35,341 bases of DNA from Chromatiales bacterium (ex Bugula neritina AB1) (GCA_001730015.1 MDLA01000161.1:1-35341), one strand, 5' to 3'; shown: positions 9,023-18,313, counted from the first letter of the stretch. The notes: generated by a model from the sequence alone, not told the origin. Numbers and translations: made by a program.

Positions 9023-9925
9023 TTACTCAATTTTTTTAACGGATTTCTCGGCGAGCATAATTCCACCAACAACAAGCAAGAGTCCTGCGGCGTGAAAGCT
9101 CTGAAAGTGCTCCCCCAGAATGATCACCGCGAGTAATGAGCCGAATATTGGTACCAGATTGATAAACGGGCCGGCGCGATTGCTGCCGATTAGCTCGACC
9201 CCGCGCGCATAGGCAATCTGACTGACTATGGTCGGAAAGATTATTATGTAGGAGAGTACTACCCAGCCCCGGGGTCCGGGAACTGTGACATCGCCAGTTT
9301 GCCATTCCCAGATCGCAAACGGCAGTGTGGTGAATATCGCGAAAACTGAAATAACACCCATGAAAGAAAGCCAGTGAACAGGTGGTCTCCAGCGTAAACC
9401 GAAGGTGTAAGCGGCGTAAAACGCACAGGCAAGCATCATGATGGCATCTCCACGGTTCAAACCCTGCTGAAAAAACAGCGCCGGATTTCCTTCGGTCGTT
9501 GTGATCAGAACCCCGACAATAGACAGCAGCAGGCCGACAATCTGCAGCCAGGTTACCCGCTGTGACATGATGACGAAGTTCGCGAGCATGATCATCGCTG
9601 GCATAGAGGCTTGCTCAATGCTGACATTAATCGCCGAGGTATAGTGCAATGCTGTGTACATCAGCAGATTGAACATCGCCATACCGATCCCGCCGAGCAG
9701 AAACAGAGTTTTCCAGCTCCGGCGGATAACAGGCCAATCCTTTTTTATGTGCGGCCAGGCAATTGGCAGCAGTATCAGGGCAGTTAAGACCCACCGTACA
9801 TTGGTAATGGTGAACGGCTGCCAGTCAAACGAGGCAATTTTTCCAGCAACTGCGTTTCCGCCCCACAACAGTGGCGCGAGCACCAACAGGAAGTAGGCAT
9901 TATTGAAAGTTCTGGCGGTGTTCAT
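9023..9925 (-). CDS. DMT-superfamily (EamA) transporter
   Basis: This is an inner-membrane transporter of the drug/metabolite (EamA) superfamily, 300 residues, with about ten hydrophobic helices in two EamA halves. The start chosen is the ATG at 9925 (MNTARTFNNAY). The longer open frame adds 27 residues without membrane character. The first helix has LLWGGNAVAGK, and the second half has the typical NLVPIFGSLLAVIILGE segment near the end. The substrate is unknown; family members usually export amino acids or small metabolites. It stands alone on the minus strand, with the MITE-like repeat just downstream and a long gap towards the desaturase gene. Confidence 0.85.
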   Translation of the reverse strand: MNTARTFNNAYFLLVLAPLLWGGNAVAGKIASFDWQPFTITNVRWVLTALILLPIAWPHIKKDWPVIRRSWKTLFLLGGIGMAMFNLLMYTALHYTSAINVSIEQASMPAMIMLANFVIMSQRVTWLQIVGLLLSIVGVLITTTEGNPALFFQQGLNRGDAIMMLACAFYAAYTFGLRWRPPVHWLSFMGVISVFAIFTTLPFAIWEWQTGDVTVPGPRGWVVLSYIIIFPTIVSQIAYARGVELIGSNRAGPFINLVPIFGSLLAVIILGEHFQSFHAAGLLLVVGGIMLAEKSVKKIE

Positions 9926-10271
9926 GTTGGAGAATCTAGATCTGAGAGAGATAAAAGCAGGGGTTGTACAAATTTCAGCACGACAGATTCGCCATGTGTA
10001 AAACATCGGACCACAGCTTGGTCGAAGGAGTCGTTCTTACTACTCGCAAAGGTAACACAAATAAAAATGCGCCAATGAGTTGAATGATGGCAGGCGAGGG
10101 CTCGCATTTGCTGGTTCAGACAGCTGCCCGGTGTAACGGTCGTCACACTTTCTGCACTGCTGTGGCTAGCGCTTCGGCCATAACAGGCATGCGGTTTAAT
10201 ACTTGCTGCGTGCAGTCGGGGTTGAATTATCGAGGCGGAAAAAAACGCCACACAGGTGTAGAGAATCGATC
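9926..10271. other. Divergent intergenic region
   Basis: About 346 bases separate the minus-strand transporter gene from the plus-strand desaturase gene. Promoters for both should lie here. I see no RNA gene, repeat or strong hairpin. An open frame on the minus strand (to 10365) has no recognisable protein character and overlaps the desaturase start, so I treat it as chance. Confidence 0.5.
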
Positions 10272-11462
10272 GTGGATCACCAAAAAGAACCAACAGCTGT
10301 CGGAACAAAGGACGAATTTGGCAGCGATGGCAGTTATCTGTACAAGGAACGTCAGGTTGATCCAATGCCGGCGCGCGAATTCCGGTTTGGTGAAGGAAAA
10401 ATCAGTGGCTATGCGTCCTGCGCACTTGGCGCTCTGGCTATTTTGGCGGTTCTTTGCTTTCGCTATCCGGAGTACCTGACAACCGCTGAATTACGCGCCA
10501 GTTACGATGTTGATGTGCTCAGGCAGGTACTGAAATACGGCATGCTGTTTGGGCTGGGGTTCGGTTTCCTTACTTTTACTCTAGGCAAGCGTCGCAGGCT
10601 CGGTTCGATTGGTGTACTGCTTATTTTAATTGCCTACGCTTTGGGCGGGTACTCAGTGCCAGCGCCTGATGCCGTGGTTCAGAATGCGCCGCTTTCGTTC
10701 GGACTCGATTGGCTAGTGCTCGCTTTTTTAGTGTCTGCTGTTGTTTTTATATTTCTGGAAAAAGTATTCCCGAAGTACCCGCATCAGGTCATTCTAAGGC
10801 CGGAATGGGCGCTTGATGTCTTTTACTTCTGCATAAATCATTTGCTGATCACCGTGTTGCTGCTGGTTGGCAATTATTTTGTAGCCACGGTATTCGGCTG
10901 GGCCGTCAGCGGCCAGTTTCAGTCATGGATTCAGTCGCTACCCTTATTGATGCAATTCATTGTTTTATTGTTCTGTGCCGATTTTGTGCTGTATTGGTTG
11001 CACAGAACCTTTCATGAATCCAGATTTCTATGGAAATTCCACGCGGTCCATCATTCGGTAGAAACCATGGACTGGATGGCAGGCTCGCGCAATCACTTTG
11101 TGCAAGCATTTGTTGACCGGTGTCTGGCAATGGTTCCGCTGTATTTACTGGGGGCAGATAAAGCAGCGTTGGATCTCTATGTCTCGTTTGCAGCCTTTCA
11201 GGCTGTTTATGTGCATGCGAATGTTGGCATTCCGACCGGACCATTGAAGTATATACTTGCAACGCCGCAATACCATCACTGGCACCACAGTTCGCAGAAG
11301 CCTGCTATCGATACTAACTACGCGGTTCATATGCCGTTTTTCGACTATATCTTCGGCACCTACCATATGCCAGGGGACCATTGGCCGACAGACTACGGTA
11401 CCACCCGTCGGCTGCCACGCAGTTTCTGGGGTCAGTTGATGTATCCGTTCCGAAAGGAATAG
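10272..11462 (+). CDS. Sterol desaturase / fatty acid hydroxylase family membrane protein
   Basis: This is a di-iron membrane hydroxylase of the sterol desaturase superfamily, about 396 residues. Several hydrophobic helices precede three histidine clusters: HRTFH (HxxxH), HAVHH (HxxHH) and HHWHH (HxxHH). These should bind two irons at the cytosolic face. A conserved segment, FFDYIFGTYHMP, follows the last cluster. The start is uncertain: GTG at 10272 is preferred to TTG at 10203 because the recognisable sequence begins near YKERQVDPMP, and an ATG at 10365 would cut it. The substrate cannot be told from sequence; lipid or hopanoid-like substrates are usual in bacteria. The gene converges with the Lrp-type regulator and ends only 5 bases from it. 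Confidence 0.85.
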   Translation: MDHQKEPTAVGTKDEFGSDGSYLYKERQVDPMPAREFRFGEGKISGYASCALGALAILAVLCFRYPEYLTTAELRASYDVDVLRQVLKYGMLFGLGFGFLTFTLGKRRRLGSIGVLLILIAYALGGYSVPAPDAVVQNAPLSFGLDWLVLAFLVSAVVFIFLEKVFPKYPHQVILRPEWALDVFYFCINHLLITVLLLVGNYFVATVFGWAVSGQFQSWIQSLPLLMQFIVLLFCADFVLYWLHRTFHESRFLWKFHAVHHSVETMDWMAGSRNHFVQAFVDRCLAMVPLYLLGADKAALDLYVSFAAFQAVYVHANVGIPTGPLKYILATPQYHHWHHSSQKPAIDTNYAVHMPFFDYIFGTYHMPGDHWPTDYGTTRRLPRSFWGQLMYPFRKE

Positions 11463-11467
11463 ATGAT

Positions 11468-11944
11468 CTATTTATTCATTCTTTCTAGAAATGCGAATTT
11501 CGGGGTGCGTTTGATATTTCCAATCACCACATTAGACTCTATGCTGCTGATGCCGCCGTTGTTCTCCAGAAACTGCCGCAGGTAACGGTGATAGTCTTTC
11601 ATGGAAGATAAATGAATCAGCAGAATATAATCGTACTGACCTGTCAGCAGATCACACGATTGTACTTCGGGTGTCTCGTGTACTGCTTTTTCAAATTTTT
11701 CTATTGTCGGGCGATCACGCGCCTGCAGCTTTACCAGTACGTGTAAGCGAATCTCCAGTCCGGCCTGTTCGGGGTCGACCTCTGCGCGGTACGCAGTAAT
11801 GATTTTCTCCTCCTCGAGGCGCCGAATCCGTCGACGTGTCGGCGTCGGGCTGAGGCCAATGCGCTCGGCAACCGATTCTACACTGGCCCGACCATCGTCA
11901 AGCAGGGTGTCGAGTATCTTTATATCGATTGCATCAATTCGCAT
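11468..11944 (-). CDS. Lrp/AsnC family transcriptional regulator
   Basis: This 158-residue protein has the usual Lrp/AsnC length and order. An N-terminal helix-turn-helix lies at about residues 3-50 (VESVAERIGLSPTPTRRRIRRL), and a RAM/ligand-binding alpha-beta domain follows to residue 150 with LLTGQYDYILLIHL. Family members bind amino acids or related metabolites and act as DNA-binding oligomers. It is divergent from the selenium-binding-protein homologue with 191 bases between their starts, so it probably controls itself and that gene. The effector is unknown. Confidence 0.92.
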   Translation of the reverse strand: MRIDAIDIKILDTLLDDGRASVESVAERIGLSPTPTRRRIRRLEEEKIITAYRAEVDPEQAGLEIRLHVLVKLQARDRPTIEKFEKAVHETPEVQSCDLLTGQYDYILLIHLSSMKDYHRYLRQFLENNGGISSIESNVVIGNIKRTPKFAFLERMNK

Positions 11945-11959
11945 GGCGGATATCCACTA

Positions 11960-11985
11960 ATATTTGACAAATTTTTAGTAAATAT
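11960..11985. promoter_or_regulatory. Possible regulator-binding inverted repeat
   Basis: ATATTT at 11960-11965 is mirrored by AAATAT at 11980-11985 around an AT-rich centre, 15 bases upstream of the Lrp-type gene start. AT-rich, weakly palindromic sites are typical for Lrp/AsnC regulators. The position suits autoregulation and control of the divergent gene. This is inference from position and symmetry only. Confidence 0.35.
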
Positions 11986-12135
11986 AACCTGTTTCCATCA
12001 TCTGCGAAAAATATACTGTCACAGGACCCTGTTCGCGGCAGCTCGTATGTCACCGGTTTTTTCAATTGTAAGGGGTCGCTGTAAATAATCGGTTAATAAA
12101 ACTTTTGCGCTTATTATGATCAAACAGGGGGAAAG

Positions 12136-13536
12136 ATGAGCTTAAAACCAGATCCGACATTCCACGCAACGGCCACTTTGGCCATGCAGGCGCCGGTAGA
12201 GAACTACGGCTTTACTGTGATGCTGAGCCCGGACGGGAGTCAGTCAGACGGTATCGCCGTGGTCGACCTGAATGAAAAGTCCGCCACGTACGGGCAGATT
12301 GTTCACCAGGTGATTGTGCCCAACAAGGGAGATGAGTTTCATCACTTTGGCTGGAATGCGTGCTCTTCTTCGCTGTCGCCGTTAAGTGGCCACGCCTTTC
12401 TCGAGCGCCGCTATCTAATTGTTCCCGGGATCCGCTCGTCACGTATTTACATTATTGATGTGAAAGACCCGTTGCAGGCGAAAATCCATAAAACAATTGA
12501 ACCCGAAGAACTGTTTGCCAAAACAGGATACTCGCGTCCGCACACGATTCACTGCGGCCCTGAAGGCATCTATGTGTCGACCCTGGGTGGAGCGGGAGAA
12601 GACGGCACTGACGGTCCTCCGGGTATCTTTATCATGGACTGCGAGACCTTCGATATAATCGGTCGCTATGAGATGGATCGCGGGGCTCAGGACAAACACT
12701 ACGATTTCTGGTGGAATCTGCCACAGGATTACATGGTCAGTTCCGAATGGGGGTTGCCGCCGCAATTCGAAAACGGCATTGTCGCGGAGGACTTGTTAAG
12801 CAACAAATACGGACACTCAATTCACTTTTGGGATTTGCGTAAACGTAAAAACGTGCAAACCATTGATCTTGGTGAAAACCACCAGATGGCGCTGGAGATC
12901 CGCCCTGCACACGATCCCAAAAAGTCGTACGGATTCTGCGGCGTGGTGGTTGATACCAGCAATCTGCAAGGCGCTATCTTTACCTGGTGGCGTGATGACG
13001 AAGGCAAATGGCAGGCAAAAAAGACCATCACCATTGATCCGCAACCGGCCGATCCCGATGACCTACCGGAGCTTCTAAAAGGCTTTTCTGCCGTGCCGCC
13101 ACTGGTTACCGATATCGATCTCAGTCTCGATGATCGCTATCTTTATGTCGCGTGCTGGGGCACCGGAGAAATGCATCAATACGATGTAACCGATCCGATG
13201 AATCCGGTGCTGGTCGGAAAGGTTGAAGTCGGTGGTATCGTCAAGGATAGCAAGCATCCTAACGGGCAGGATTTTGCGTTTGGTCCGCAAATGGTGGAGA
13301 TCAGTCGTGATGGCAAGCGTGTGTACTGGACCAACTCGCTGTACTCAACATGGGATGATCAGTTCTATCCTGATGACGAAGGTGGTCAGATGGTGATGGC
13401 GCGTGTAGGGGAAAACGGGGGGCTGGAGCTCGACAAAGATTTCTATATTGATTTTCCGAAAGGCTATCGCAGTCATCAGATCAGGCTGGAAGGCGGCGAC
13501 TGCTCAACAGACAGTTTCTGTTACCCCAATGTCTGA
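12136..13536 (+). CDS. Selenium-binding protein 56 family / methanethiol oxidase homologue
   Basis: This 466-residue protein belongs to the SBP56 family, a beta-propeller-like family that includes bacterial and human methanethiol oxidases (methanethiol plus oxygen to formaldehyde, H2S and H2O2). Visible family marks are HHFGWNAC (Cys76), RPHTIHCGPEG (residues 134-144), GGPPGIF-like DGPPGIFIMD, HYDFWWNLP, SSEWGLPP, and a C-terminal SHQIRLEGGDCSTDSFCYP. The Cys shown to bind selenium in mammals is kept, but the second Cys of the usual CSSC is Ser here (CSSS). A strong ribosome site (GGGGGAAAG) precedes the ATG. A small membrane protein gene follows after 28 bases, and an Lrp-type regulator is divergent. 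Oxidation of methanethiol is likely but not proven. Confidence 0.85.
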   Translation: MSLKPDPTFHATATLAMQAPVENYGFTVMLSPDGSQSDGIAVVDLNEKSATYGQIVHQVIVPNKGDEFHHFGWNACSSSLSPLSGHAFLERRYLIVPGIRSSRIYIIDVKDPLQAKIHKTIEPEELFAKTGYSRPHTIHCGPEGIYVSTLGGAGEDGTDGPPGIFIMDCETFDIIGRYEMDRGAQDKHYDFWWNLPQDYMVSSEWGLPPQFENGIVAEDLLSNKYGHSIHFWDLRKRKNVQTIDLGENHQMALEIRPAHDPKKSYGFCGVVVDTSNLQGAIFTWWRDDEGKWQAKKTITIDPQPADPDDLPELLKGFSAVPPLVTDIDLSLDDRYLYVACWGTGEMHQYDVTDPMNPVLVGKVEVGGIVKDSKHPNGQDFAFGPQMVEISRDGKRVYWTNSLYSTWDDQFYPDDEGGQMVMARVGENGGLELDKDFYIDFPKGYRSHQIRLEGGDCSTDSFCYPNV

Positions 13537-13564
13537 TTGCCCTGACTGAGGTTCCCTGTAGTTG

Positions 13565-14227
13565 ATGGAAACAACGACGATAACGGCCCTCTGGTGGGCC
13601 GTTATTTTTTCAGGGGCTTATCATGGCATCAACCCGGGGATGGGCTGGCCTCTGGCCGTCTCCTCCGCGTTGATGCATGGCAAACGCCGTTACCTGCTTA
13701 CCGCACTCGGTCTGCTCGCATTGGGCCATCTGCTGGCAATGATGGCCATTTTGCTGCCCTTTTCACTGATGACCGCATTGGTGTCACATGAAAAAGAGTT
13801 GCGCATCGGGGCCGGTGTGCTGGTTGTACTGATGGGCGTCTATTTACTGATTAACCGCAAACATCCTAAATTTCTGGCCAGAGTTCACCCGGCCCGGCTT
13901 GCCCTGTGGTCATTTCTGGCGGCAATGGCTCATGGTGCCGGGCTAATGCTGGTACCCGTGTATCTGGGCATATGCAGCACTGATTCTCTTGATGGCGGGC
14001 ATCAGGCGGCGCAGACACTGATGAACGGCAATATTTCGACTGCCCTGACTGTTGCGGTTGTACACACGCTGGCGATGACCGTAGTCGGTGGAGCGGTAGC
14101 AACTATTATTTATTTCTGGCTCGGGCTCAAATTTTTGTCCAGTACCTGGTTCAACGTGGATGTTGTCTGGGCACTCAGTCTTATCGTGGTTGGAAGCTTT
14201 GGTATATACAGCGTGTACAGCCACTGA
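13565..14227 (+). CDS. Small polytopic membrane protein next to SBP56
   Basis: This integral membrane protein has 220 residues and about six hydrophobic helices. The first helix contains YHGINPGMGWPLAV, and a later one contains MAHGAGLMLVPVYLG. These His/Asn motifs in membrane helices recall the NiCoT/UreH-like metal or small-molecule exporter group, but I cannot assign a substrate. The start is the ATG at 13565; a TTG directly before it is in frame. It follows the SBP56 gene by 28 bases, so the two are probably co-transcribed. It may supply a metal cofactor or move a sulfur product; that is inference from position. Confidence 0.75.
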   Translation: METTTITALWWAVIFSGAYHGINPGMGWPLAVSSALMHGKRRYLLTALGLLALGHLLAMMAILLPFSLMTALVSHEKELRIGAGVLVVLMGVYLLINRKHPKFLARVHPARLALWSFLAAMAHGAGLMLVPVYLGICSTDSLDGGHQAAQTLMNGNISTALTVAVVHTLAMTVVGGAVATIIYFWLGLKFLSSTWFNVDVVWALSLIVVGSFGIYSVYSH

Positions 14228-14280
14228 TTATGGTGGGCTAAAACTAACTTTTTCGACACTCGCAACTACAGAAATATATA

Positions 14281-15912
14281 TTAGTTATTTAATTGCACGT
14301 TGTGAGAAAGTAAAAAATCAGCCGCTCTTTCACCTATCATCAGTGAACTGGCATTTACATTCGCTGACGGAATCATTGGCATTATAGACGCATCGGCTAC
14401 CCGAAGCCGATCTATACCATGAACCTGCAGTTTATCGTTGACTACAGAATCTGCGCTGCTTTCAGGCCCCATACGGCAGGTTCCTACCGGATGATAAGCT
14501 GTATTTCCGGTGCGCATGGCATGATCCAGCAGTGCCTCATCCGACTGGCGCTGAACACCGGGCCAGAGTTCCTCCTGAATGTACTCACTGAACGGAGCGC
14601 TGTTGATAATTGTACGGCTGAGTCGAAGTGCAGCCAGCAGCACTTGCCGGTCTTGCGCTTCAGCCAGATAATTGCCTTGAATCTCCGGTGGATCAAACGG
14701 GTCTGCAGACACAGCGCGCACATAGCCTGCGCTAAGCGGGCGTTGCTGCCAGCAGGCTATGGTGGCGCCGGGGAATTTATCCAGACCGGATTGCACACCC
14801 TGCGGGTAGCTTGCCGGTGTAAAAGTCAGTTGTATATCGCCGTTAGTCAGTTGCTCGCGTGATTTCCAGAAGCAATAAACCAGCGTTGGTGTTAGCGCCA
14901 GCGCACCCTTACGGGTGAGTCCATAGTTGATCACTTCCCGTAATAGTGAGAGCCCGCGAACACGATCATTGATGGTTTGCGTGCCGGAAATTCGAACTAC
15001 GGAGCGCACAGCGTAATGATCACGAAGGTTCTCACCAACGCCGGCTAAATGCTGTACAGGTTGAATACCAAGCGATTGAAGTTGCTTCCGGTTGCCTATC
15101 CCGGACAATTGCAGAATCTGGGGCGAAGCCAGCGCACCGGCACACAATACAACTTCCCGATTGGCTCTAATAGTTTTTAGTGTCGAATTTCGATTTCCGA
15201 TCTTATAGCTGACACCTTCTGCCATGCCATCGCGAAAAACAACATTTTGAACATGAGCGTTGGTTATAACTTTCGTATTGCCTCGCTTCATGGCCGGATA
15301 TAAAAATTCTCTGGCCGGGCTCACTCTCCGACCGCGGTAGACACTGCGCTGTGCGTAGGCGATTCCTTCTTGTGTCTCGCCGTTGTAATCCCGATTGCGC
15401 GGTATTCCAATAGATTCGGCGCTATCTATAAAGGCATCACAGAGCGGGTCGGGCTGTTCCAGATTGGTAATAGTAAACGGGCCGTCAGTGCCGTGATAGC
15501 CATCGTCACCGCTGCCGAGCATGCGCTGGCTTTTCATAAACCACGGAAGAACTTGTTTATAACCCCAGTCGCTGTTGCCACTGGCTGCCCATGCATCGAA
15601 GTCGGCTGCCTGACCGCGATTATAGATATGGCCATTTATCGAGCCGGATCCGCCGAGTGTTTTACCGCGTGCATGCGTGATTGCCCGACCGTTCAAACCC
15701 GGGCTGGGAACGCCTTTGTACATCCAGTTTATAGCCGGGTTGCGCAGGGTGTACAGCACACCAGCCGGAATATGGATAAACGGGTTTCGATCCGCTGGCC
15801 CGGCTTCCAAAACGCAGACACGGTATTTGCCATGTTCTGACAATCGGCCGGCAACCACAGACCCGGCGGTACCGGCACCGACAACAATATAGTCAAAAAC
15901 CTCGTCAGCCAA
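14281..15912 (-). CDS. GMC family FAD oxidoreductase (choline-dehydrogenase-like)
   Basis: This is a glucose-methanol-choline oxidoreductase, 543 residues, normal length. The FAD-binding motif VVGAGTAGSVVAGRL is at residues 11-25, with EAGPADRNP after it. ARGKTLGGSGSINGHIYNRG is the first GMC signature, and GALASPQILQLSGIG is the second. The catalytic His is in HPVGTCRMG (His474), and the second active-site position lies in PSANVNASSLMIGERAADFL. It should oxidise an alcohol to an aldehyde, passing electrons to the membrane or to oxygen; the substrate is unknown. The start is TTG, fixed by the FAD motif so near the N-terminus and by a good ribosome site. It is divergent from the RhtA-like gene and convergent with the small membrane protein gene. 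Confidence 0.92.
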   Translation of the reverse strand: MADEVFDYIVVGAGTAGSVVAGRLSEHGKYRVCVLEAGPADRNPFIHIPAGVLYTLRNPAINWMYKGVPSPGLNGRAITHARGKTLGGSGSINGHIYNRGQAADFDAWAASGNSDWGYKQVLPWFMKSQRMLGSGDDGYHGTDGPFTITNLEQPDPLCDAFIDSAESIGIPRNRDYNGETQEGIAYAQRSVYRGRRVSPAREFLYPAMKRGNTKVITNAHVQNVVFRDGMAEGVSYKIGNRNSTLKTIRANREVVLCAGALASPQILQLSGIGNRKQLQSLGIQPVQHLAGVGENLRDHYAVRSVVRISGTQTINDRVRGLSLLREVINYGLTRKGALALTPTLVYCFWKSREQLTNGDIQLTFTPASYPQGVQSGLDKFPGATIACWQQRPLSAGYVRAVSADPFDPPEIQGNYLAEAQDRQVLLAALRLSRTIINSAPFSEYIQEELWPGVQRQSDEALLDHAMRTGNTAYHPVGTCRMGPESSADSVVNDKLQVHGIDRLRVADASIMPMIPSANVNASSLMIGERAADFLLSHNVQLNN

Positions 15913-15919
15913 TTGGGGA

Positions 15920-15924
15920 TCCTC
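15920..15924 (-). promoter_or_regulatory. Ribosome-binding site for the TTG start of the GMC gene
   Basis: On the minus strand GAGGA lies 7 bases before the TTG at 15910-15912. No ATG or GTG is available upstream of the FAD-binding motif, so this site decides the start. Confidence 0.7.
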
Positions 15925-16129
15925 GCAAGTAAATTGCCCGAGTAACGAAACTGCGGCAGCGCAGCCTGTGGTATTGTGGGGCAGATGGGCAGATTATCTC
16001 ACACGGCTTGTGTAATCCCCCGAACTAAATTCATTTGTACAACTCCGATTGCACGAACCGGTTTCACCAACCCGCAGCTAATCCGAATCCTTCGATCCGG
16101 AGTAACAGATCCAGAGTAATCAGGCACCC

Positions 16130-17044
16130 ATGACAGACCGTTCCAGCACCGCAGGCGCGGCGGAAGAACCCCCGCATCGTTCAGCTGCACTTTTTAATGT
16201 TATTCCGCCACAGGGCCTGGTACTTGTCGCGATCTTTGCTATTCAGTTGGGTGCAGCAATATCGATACATCTGTTTCCCGTGCTTGGTGCAGAAGGGACC
16301 GTGGCCATTCGCATCATTCTGTCAGCACTGGTTCTGGCCCTGGTGGCGCGAGCGCGGGTAAGAGTCTTCCGGCAGATTATCCGGAGCCACCTGCGGCTGC
16401 TTCTATTTTTTGGTTGCTGCATTGCTGCCATGAATCTCTTTTTTTATCAGGCCATAGATCGCATTCCCCTGGGTGCAGCCGTAGCCCTGGAGTTTGCCGG
16501 GCCACTCGGGGTCGCGGCGTTCAACTCAAGACGATTAATCCAGTTTCTCTGGGTGGCGCTGGCGGCACTGGGCATATTGCTGCTGTCGCCTCTAGCCGGT
16601 GCTGATCTCGACCCGACAGGTATTTTGTTTGCGCTGGCGGCTGGCATGTGCTGGGCCTGCTTTATTGTGCTGGCACAGCGTGTTGGAGATTCCATTGCCG
16701 GTAACGATGGGCTGACTATCGGTATGATCATCGCCGCGTTCATCATGATTCCGCTGGCTGCTCCGGTTATTCCCGAGCTAATTGCCAGCCCGGTGCTTAT
16801 TCTTGCGGGCTTCGCCGTGGCAATGCTGTCAACGGCCATACCGTTTACGTTCGAATTCGAAGCATTGAAACGTCTCCCGGCTCGAAGTTACGGGGTACTG
16901 ATCAGTATGGAACCGGCTGCAGCGACATTGATTGGCATATTACTACTGGGCGAAAATATAGGTTTGCAAGGAATGGTTGCGGTTGCCTGTGTGGTTGTCG
17001 CTGCCATTGGCGTTACGATTTCGGAGGGGCGCAATGCGTCATAA
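16130..17044 (+). CDS. RhtA-like amino-acid exporter (EamA family)
   Basis: This is an inner-membrane exporter of the EamA family, 304 residues, about ten helices. It follows E. coli RhtA (threonine/homoserine exporter) closely along its length. Examples are GAAISIHLFPVLGAEGTVAI near the first helices, IPLGAAVALEFAGPLGVA, STAIPFTFEFEALKRLP and GVLISMEPAAATLIG. Export of an amino acid or analogue is therefore likely. The ATG at 16130 gives a 25-residue soluble N-terminus. The PLP aminotransferase gene begins 6 bases after its stop, so the two form an operon, which suggests the transporter handles a substrate or product of that enzyme. Confidence 0.85.
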   Translation: MTDRSSTAGAAEEPPHRSAALFNVIPPQGLVLVAIFAIQLGAAISIHLFPVLGAEGTVAIRIILSALVLALVARARVRVFRQIIRSHLRLLLFFGCCIAAMNLFFYQAIDRIPLGAAVALEFAGPLGVAAFNSRRLIQFLWVALAALGILLLSPLAGADLDPTGILFALAAGMCWACFIVLAQRVGDSIAGNDGLTIGMIIAAFIMIPLAAPVIPELIASPVLILAGFAVAMLSTAIPFTFEFEALKRLPARSYGVLISMEPAAATLIGILLLGENIGLQGMVAVACVVVAAIGVTISEGRNAS

Positions 17045-17050
17045 CCTGTC

Positions 17051-18175
17051 ATGCATATAGAACCGTTCGGCGTAGAGATCTGGATGAATGAATGGGAGAC
17101 ACGGTGTGAGTTGAATCTTGCTGAAACCTGTGTGGAAAGTCTGTCTATTGCGGAGTTACTGGAATTGTCCGGTAAGCGCTTTGAAGATCTCACCGATCTG
17201 CTACCAATGAAAATGACCTATGGACCAATTACCGGTTCCGAAAGGCTGAGGGAGGCAATAGCTTCGCTTTATCAACAGCAGAAGCCTGAAAATATTATGG
17301 TGACCCACGGTACCATTGGCGCAAACGCATTGGTGCATAAGGCGCTGCTCAGTCGAGGTGACAGGGTGGTTTCGGTTGTACCGACCTACCAGCAGCACTA
17401 CTCTATTCCGGCGAGCATCGGTGCAGATGTCCACCCCTTGCAGCTGCAGGAAGATAACAACTTTCAGCCTGATCTCAATCAATTACGTGAGCTTGCAGCA
17501 CGCGGCACCCGCCTGATCGCTATTAACAACCCCAATAATCCGACTGGCGCATTAATGAATCTGCCGATGCTTGAAGAGATTGCAGAGATTGCGCGACAGG
17601 CCGGTGCATGGATTCTATGCGATGAAGTGTATCGCGGTACTGATCAGCACGGTTCCGGTATGACCGCCTCTATTGCGGATATCTATGAGCGTGGTATCAG
17701 TACAGCGAGTATGTCAAAGGCTTTTTCGCTTGCCGGACTGCGGCTGGGCTGGATTGCCGGGTCTGAAGAACTGCTGGAAGCGGTATCTATTCACCGTGAT
17801 TACGACACCATATCGGTGGGGCTGATCGATGACTACTTCGCGTCACTGGCTCTGGAGAATCGAGCGCCTATTCTCGCGCGCAGTCGCGCAATATTATCGA
17901 AAAATCTGTCACTGCTGGAGGCGTGGATTAATACTGAACCTCGCATATCATGGGTTGTACCGCAATCCGGTACCACTGCTTTATTACGTTACGACCTGCC
18001 AGTTTCATCGCGTGATCTATGCATAGACCTGCTCAGGAAAACCGGTGTAATGTTCACACCCGGCTCGGTGATGCAAATGGAAGGTTATCTGCGCATTGGC
18101 TACGGTAATAACACAGAAATTTTAAAAGAAGGGCTGTCGAGGGTCAGTGATTTTTTAAGTCGCTACCCGTCCTGA
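17051..18175 (+). CDS. PLP-dependent aminotransferase, class I/II
   Basis: This cytosolic fold-type-I aminotransferase has 374 residues. PLP-site marks are INNPNNPTGALM (residues 158-169), ILCDEVYRG with Asp191 and Tyr194, and the Schiff-base lysine in SMSKAFSLAGLRLGW (Lys223). The C-terminal carboxylate-binding Arg lies in YLRIGYGNN. The N-terminus EPFGVEIWMNEWET is distinctive for a subgroup that includes capreomycidine-synthase-like (VioD-type) enzymes, so it may act on a basic amino acid or do a related PLP reaction rather than plain transamination. It sits 6 bases after the RhtA-like exporter gene. The exact substrate is unknown. Confidence 0.88.
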   Translation: MHIEPFGVEIWMNEWETRCELNLAETCVESLSIAELLELSGKRFEDLTDLLPMKMTYGPITGSERLREAIASLYQQQKPENIMVTHGTIGANALVHKALLSRGDRVVSVVPTYQQHYSIPASIGADVHPLQLQEDNNFQPDLNQLRELAARGTRLIAINNPNNPTGALMNLPMLEEIAEIARQAGAWILCDEVYRGTDQHGSGMTASIADIYERGISTASMSKAFSLAGLRLGWIAGSEELLEAVSIHRDYDTISVGLIDDYFASLALENRAPILARSRAILSKNLSLLEAWINTEPRISWVVPQSGTTALLRYDLPVSSRDLCIDLLRKTGVMFTPGSVMQMEGYLRIGYGNNTEILKEGLSRVSDFLSRYPS

Positions 18176-18313
18176 TCCTGCTGGTTGCACCAACACGGTG
18201 AGGCAATATGTGTAATCGAGCCAGCAAGGTGTATCCCGCCCATAGAGCTCTGCACACAATGATATAGTAGGGCCACACCCGGATAGACTTTGTAACAAAT
18301 GCCCCACTGGCGC

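Noticed and set aside
9922..10365. 147-codon open frame on the minus strand
   Set aside because: It spans an intergenic region and the desaturase start, has no recognisable features and no good ribosome site.
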